Assembly (NCBI GenBank): GCA_028288545.1 | Contig: JAQBNQ010000292.1 | Span: 1-8,163, forward strand | Direction: 5' to 3' | Length of the DNA: 8,163 bases | Source of the DNA: Bacteroidota bacterium | GTDB lineage: Bacteria > Bacteroidota > Bacteroidia > Chitinophagales > LD1 | Shown: positions 6,734 to 8,163 of the stretch, piece after piece | How positions within the stretch are numbered: position 1 is the first letter of the stretch | How the letters are laid out: each line of letters starts with the position of its first letter | Notes under the pieces: generated by a model | What the model saw: the letters and a program-made list of their open reading frames with translations, nothing else | What the model was told of the DNA's origin: nothing | The model's database searches: none | Made by a program: the position numbers and the translations under genes

Positions 6734-7737
6734 ACCGGTACCTCCGCATCTTCGTTAGCCTCATCTCCATATTCAGTAATCACTTCTTCGGACTCTATAC
6801 CAACCTCATTTAAATATCTTGAAAACACCGACTGGTAGCCGTGGGTAATAAATACTTTTGATGCACCAGTGGCTTTAATTGCAGTTAGGAGGCCGTCCCA
6901 ATCGGCATGGTCGCTCAGCGCAAAACCGGCGTCAGCGTTTTGTCTTCTTTGTGCGCCCCGAACCCGCATCCAGCCGCTGCATACACCAACGGCATAAGGT
7001 TCAAACCTGTTTAACCATGGCGAGTTGAGAACAGATGAGGGCGCAACTATCATAGATGCGTCGCCTTTGCTTACCGCCGGCGTCCATTGTTTTACATCAT
7101 ACAGAGGCAAACCGAAACTAATAAGGGCCTGTTGCACATTATAAGTGGCTGTATGTGCGTAGATGCTACCTATACTTTTATCGAGGCCGTGTAATACCCG
7201 TTGCGCTTTACCAAGACTATAGGCCAATAACACGCTTGTTTTATTCTGCGCTTTGTTGTGGGCCCACCAATGGTTAATGTCATTAAAAATCTGGCCCTGG
7301 GTTTTCCAGCGATAAACCGGTAGTCCGAAAGTTGATTCGCTGATAAAGGTATTGCAAGTTACAGGTTCAAAAGGAGGGCAGGTGTGGTCGTTCTCTAATT
7401 TATAATCGCCACTTACTACCCACACTTCGCCTTTGTATTCAACCCGCACCTGGGCAGAGCCAATTATATGCCCCGCAGGGTGCAAAGAAACCTGCACCCC
7501 GTTCATAAAAATGGTTTGGTTATAATCCAGCGTTTGCAGAATGATATCGGCGCCTAACCGAAGTCGTAGTATAGGTTCTGAATGTTTATGTGCCAGGTAA
7601 TGCTTGCTTCCCCAACGGGCATGGTCGCTATGGGCATGGGTAATGACCGCCCTATCAACCCCACGCCAGGGGTCGATATAAAAACCGCCGGATGGGCAGT
7701 AAATTCCTTTGTCAGTAAATCTCAACAGAGCTGGCAT
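6730..7737 (-). CDS. Ligase-associated DNA damage response exonuclease (metallo-beta-lactamase fold)
   Basis: This 335-residue protein belongs to the metallo-beta-lactamase/beta-CASP superfamily that includes SNM1/Artemis and CPSF73 nucleases, and is predicted to trim DNA ends in the repair cassette. The zinc-binding residues are in place: H34, H36, D38 and H39 in THAHSDHA, H91 in PAGHIIGS, D112 in SGDYK, H278 in LSDHADW and a later histidine H300 in ITHG. ESTFGLP (135-141) and the beta-CASP-like segment LAYSLGKAQR (172-181) are also typical. The C-terminal tail is acidic (EEVITEYGDEANEDAE). The start is supported by the family N-terminus, in which a short lead comes before GIYCPSGGFYIDPW. 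It is the first gene of the operon, with about 350 bp of non-coding DNA in front, so the operon promoter should lie there. Family is certain; polarity and substrate are not visible. Confidence 0.94.
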   Translation of the reverse strand: MPALLRFTDKGIYCPSGGFYIDPWRGVDRAVITHAHSDHARWGSKHYLAHKHSEPILRLRLGADIILQTLDYNQTIFMNGVQVSLHPAGHIIGSAQVRVEYKGEVWVVSGDYKLENDHTCPPFEPVTCNTFISESTFGLPVYRWKTQGQIFNDINHWWAHNKAQNKTSVLLAYSLGKAQRVLHGLDKSIGSIYAHTATYNVQQALISFGLPLYDVKQWTPAVSKGDASMIVAPSSVLNSPWLNRFEPYAVGVCSGWMRVRGAQRRQNADAGFALSDHADWDGLLTAIKATGASKVFITHGYQSVFSRYLNEVGIESEEVITEYGDEANEDAEVPV

Positions 7738-8083
7738 ATGGCGTTAATGTAACAACTGAAAACGTCTGTTGGTTTAGTAAAGGACATTAGCTATTTGTTT
7801 TAAGAGAACTGGGCGCTCCTACAATTGCAATGGCGTCAAAAGTGCCCATATTTTAATCCGGGTCCATCCACGAATTTCGTGGTTTGGGAGGAATTCCGCA
7901 ACTTCACCACCTTTCCGATTAGGAACAAAGAACACTTGCCGATGGCCTTACTCAAACGGGGAAAACAGGCACAGGAAAAAAATCCCCATAACTCATATAT
8001 TGTAAGTACGGCCTAATGATTAGTTGAAATGTATACCATTAGAGAACCACGAACATATTTCATCGAAGCGAGAGTACAGCTAT
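7738..8083. promoter_or_regulatory. Gene-free control region upstream of the repair operon
   Basis: No credible gene is seen in these 346 bp. It should carry the promoter of the four-gene operon read leftward. No clean TTTG / TAnnTTTG pair lies close to the exonuclease start. A weak pair, TTTG then 19 nt then GTTCTTTG, occurs some 200 bp upstream on the minus strand and is not convincing. Several dyads cluster here: an 8-bp palindrome ATTGCAAT (7824-7831), the hairpin arms GGGCGCT (7811-7817) and AGTGCCC (7841-7847), and a strong palindrome at 7868-7882. I recognise no LexA-like or other named box. Confidence 0.5.
7868..7882. repeat. Perfect 15-bp palindrome CCACGAATTTCGTGG, candidate operator
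   Basis: The arms CCACGAA and TTCGTGG pair perfectly around one central base, about 130 bp upstream of the exonuclease start. A 7-bp perfect dyad with a 1-nt centre suits binding by a dimeric regulator better than an RNA hairpin, because the loop would be too small. No regulator is encoded in the window and the motif is not one I can name. Confidence 0.35.
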
Positions 8084-8092
8084 TTAGCTGTA
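8075..8092. repeat. Hairpin overlapping the stop of the right-edge gene fragment
   Basis: TACAGCT (8075-8081) and AGCTGTA (8086-8092) pair perfectly around a 4-nt loop. The hairpin covers the stop codon of the partial frame at 8084-8163 on the minus strand. No T-run follows on either strand, so it is at most a weak terminator. Confidence 0.3.
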
Positions 8093-8163
8093 TTCATCTG
8101 AGCCAAGCACCCAAATAAAGGATTGTAAATCTACCATGTCCCGAGGTTTTAAATCCTTGGTCA
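8084..8163 (-). CDS. Possible C-terminal end of an unidentified protein entering from the right
   Basis: On the minus strand the frame is open from the window edge to a TAA at 8086-8084, giving 25 residues that end in KPRDMVDLQSFIWVLGSDEYS. The mix of charged, hydrophobic and aromatic residues reads like a genuine protein end rather than random translation, and the strand agrees with every other gene here. Twenty-five open codons alone are weak evidence. I cannot name the family. If real, this gene would lie upstream of the repair operon but be separated from it by about 350 bp, so it is probably a separate transcription unit. Confidence 0.35.
   Translation of the reverse strand, partial: TKDLKPRDMVDLQSFIWVLGSDEYS

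Noticed and set aside
1959..7737. A new anti-phage defence island made of helicase, two nucleases and a ligase
   Set aside because: All four genes match the known ligase-associated DNA damage response cassette in order and motifs. The integrase and symE appear separated from it by a putative element boundary.
7825..8016. A 63-codon plus-strand open frame in the right intergenic region
   Set aside because: It begins with TTG with no evident ribosome site, crosses the 7868-7882 palindrome, lies on the strand opposite all other genes and resembles nothing known.
1..8163. CRISPR array, insertion sequence or rRNA
   Set aside because: No regularly spaced direct repeats, no transposase-like reading frame and no rRNA-like sequence were seen on either strand.

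Overview
The window is bacterial and looks like Bacteroidota, probably a Sphingobacteriales or Chitinophagales relative. The reasons are moderate GC, a Bacteroidota-type SAM-like tyrosine integrase, a SymE-family protein of the Bacteroidota kind, and a TTTG-N19-TAnnTTTN promoter-like element in front of the integrase. The genus is not determinable from this window. All genes I can support lie on the minus strand, so the map is best read from right to left.

Right edge (about 7740-8163): the last 25 codons of a possible unidentified gene run in from beyond the window and stop at 8084-8086. A gene-free stretch of about 350 bp follows. It holds several perfect or near-perfect palindromes and presumably the control region of the next operon.

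Centre (1959-7737): four genes form one compact operon in the order metallo-beta-lactamase-fold exonuclease, ATP-dependent DNA ligase, Lhr-Core-type DExH helicase, metallophosphoesterase endonuclease PdeM. The first two junctions are 4-bp ATGA overlaps and the third gap is 6 bp. This is the complete ligase-associated DNA damage response cassette, best known from Pseudomonas putida. All four proteins are full length and keep their recognisable catalytic motifs. Inferred division of labour: helicase and two nucleases open and trim damaged DNA, and the ligase reseals it.

Left part (1 to about 1816): this looks like the end of an integrated genetic element. It carries a tyrosine recombinase and, 8 bp behind it, a SymE-like toxin gene cut by the window edge. 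At 1801-1816, on the plus strand, is a sequence resembling the 3' end of a tRNA (T-stem strand, seven acceptor bases, discriminator base), with nothing tRNA-like before it. A strong plus-strand terminator hairpin follows at once. The simplest reading is that the element integrated into the 3' end of a tRNA gene, possibly a CAU-anticodon tRNA, leaving the duplicated end and the old terminator as its right boundary. The repair operon would then be native flanking chromosome.

I found no intact RNA gene, no CRISPR array and no insertion sequence. I do not see an unknown multi-gene system. The most informative observations are the inferred tRNA-end attachment scar, the edge-truncated symE, and the complete repair cassette next to an integration site.
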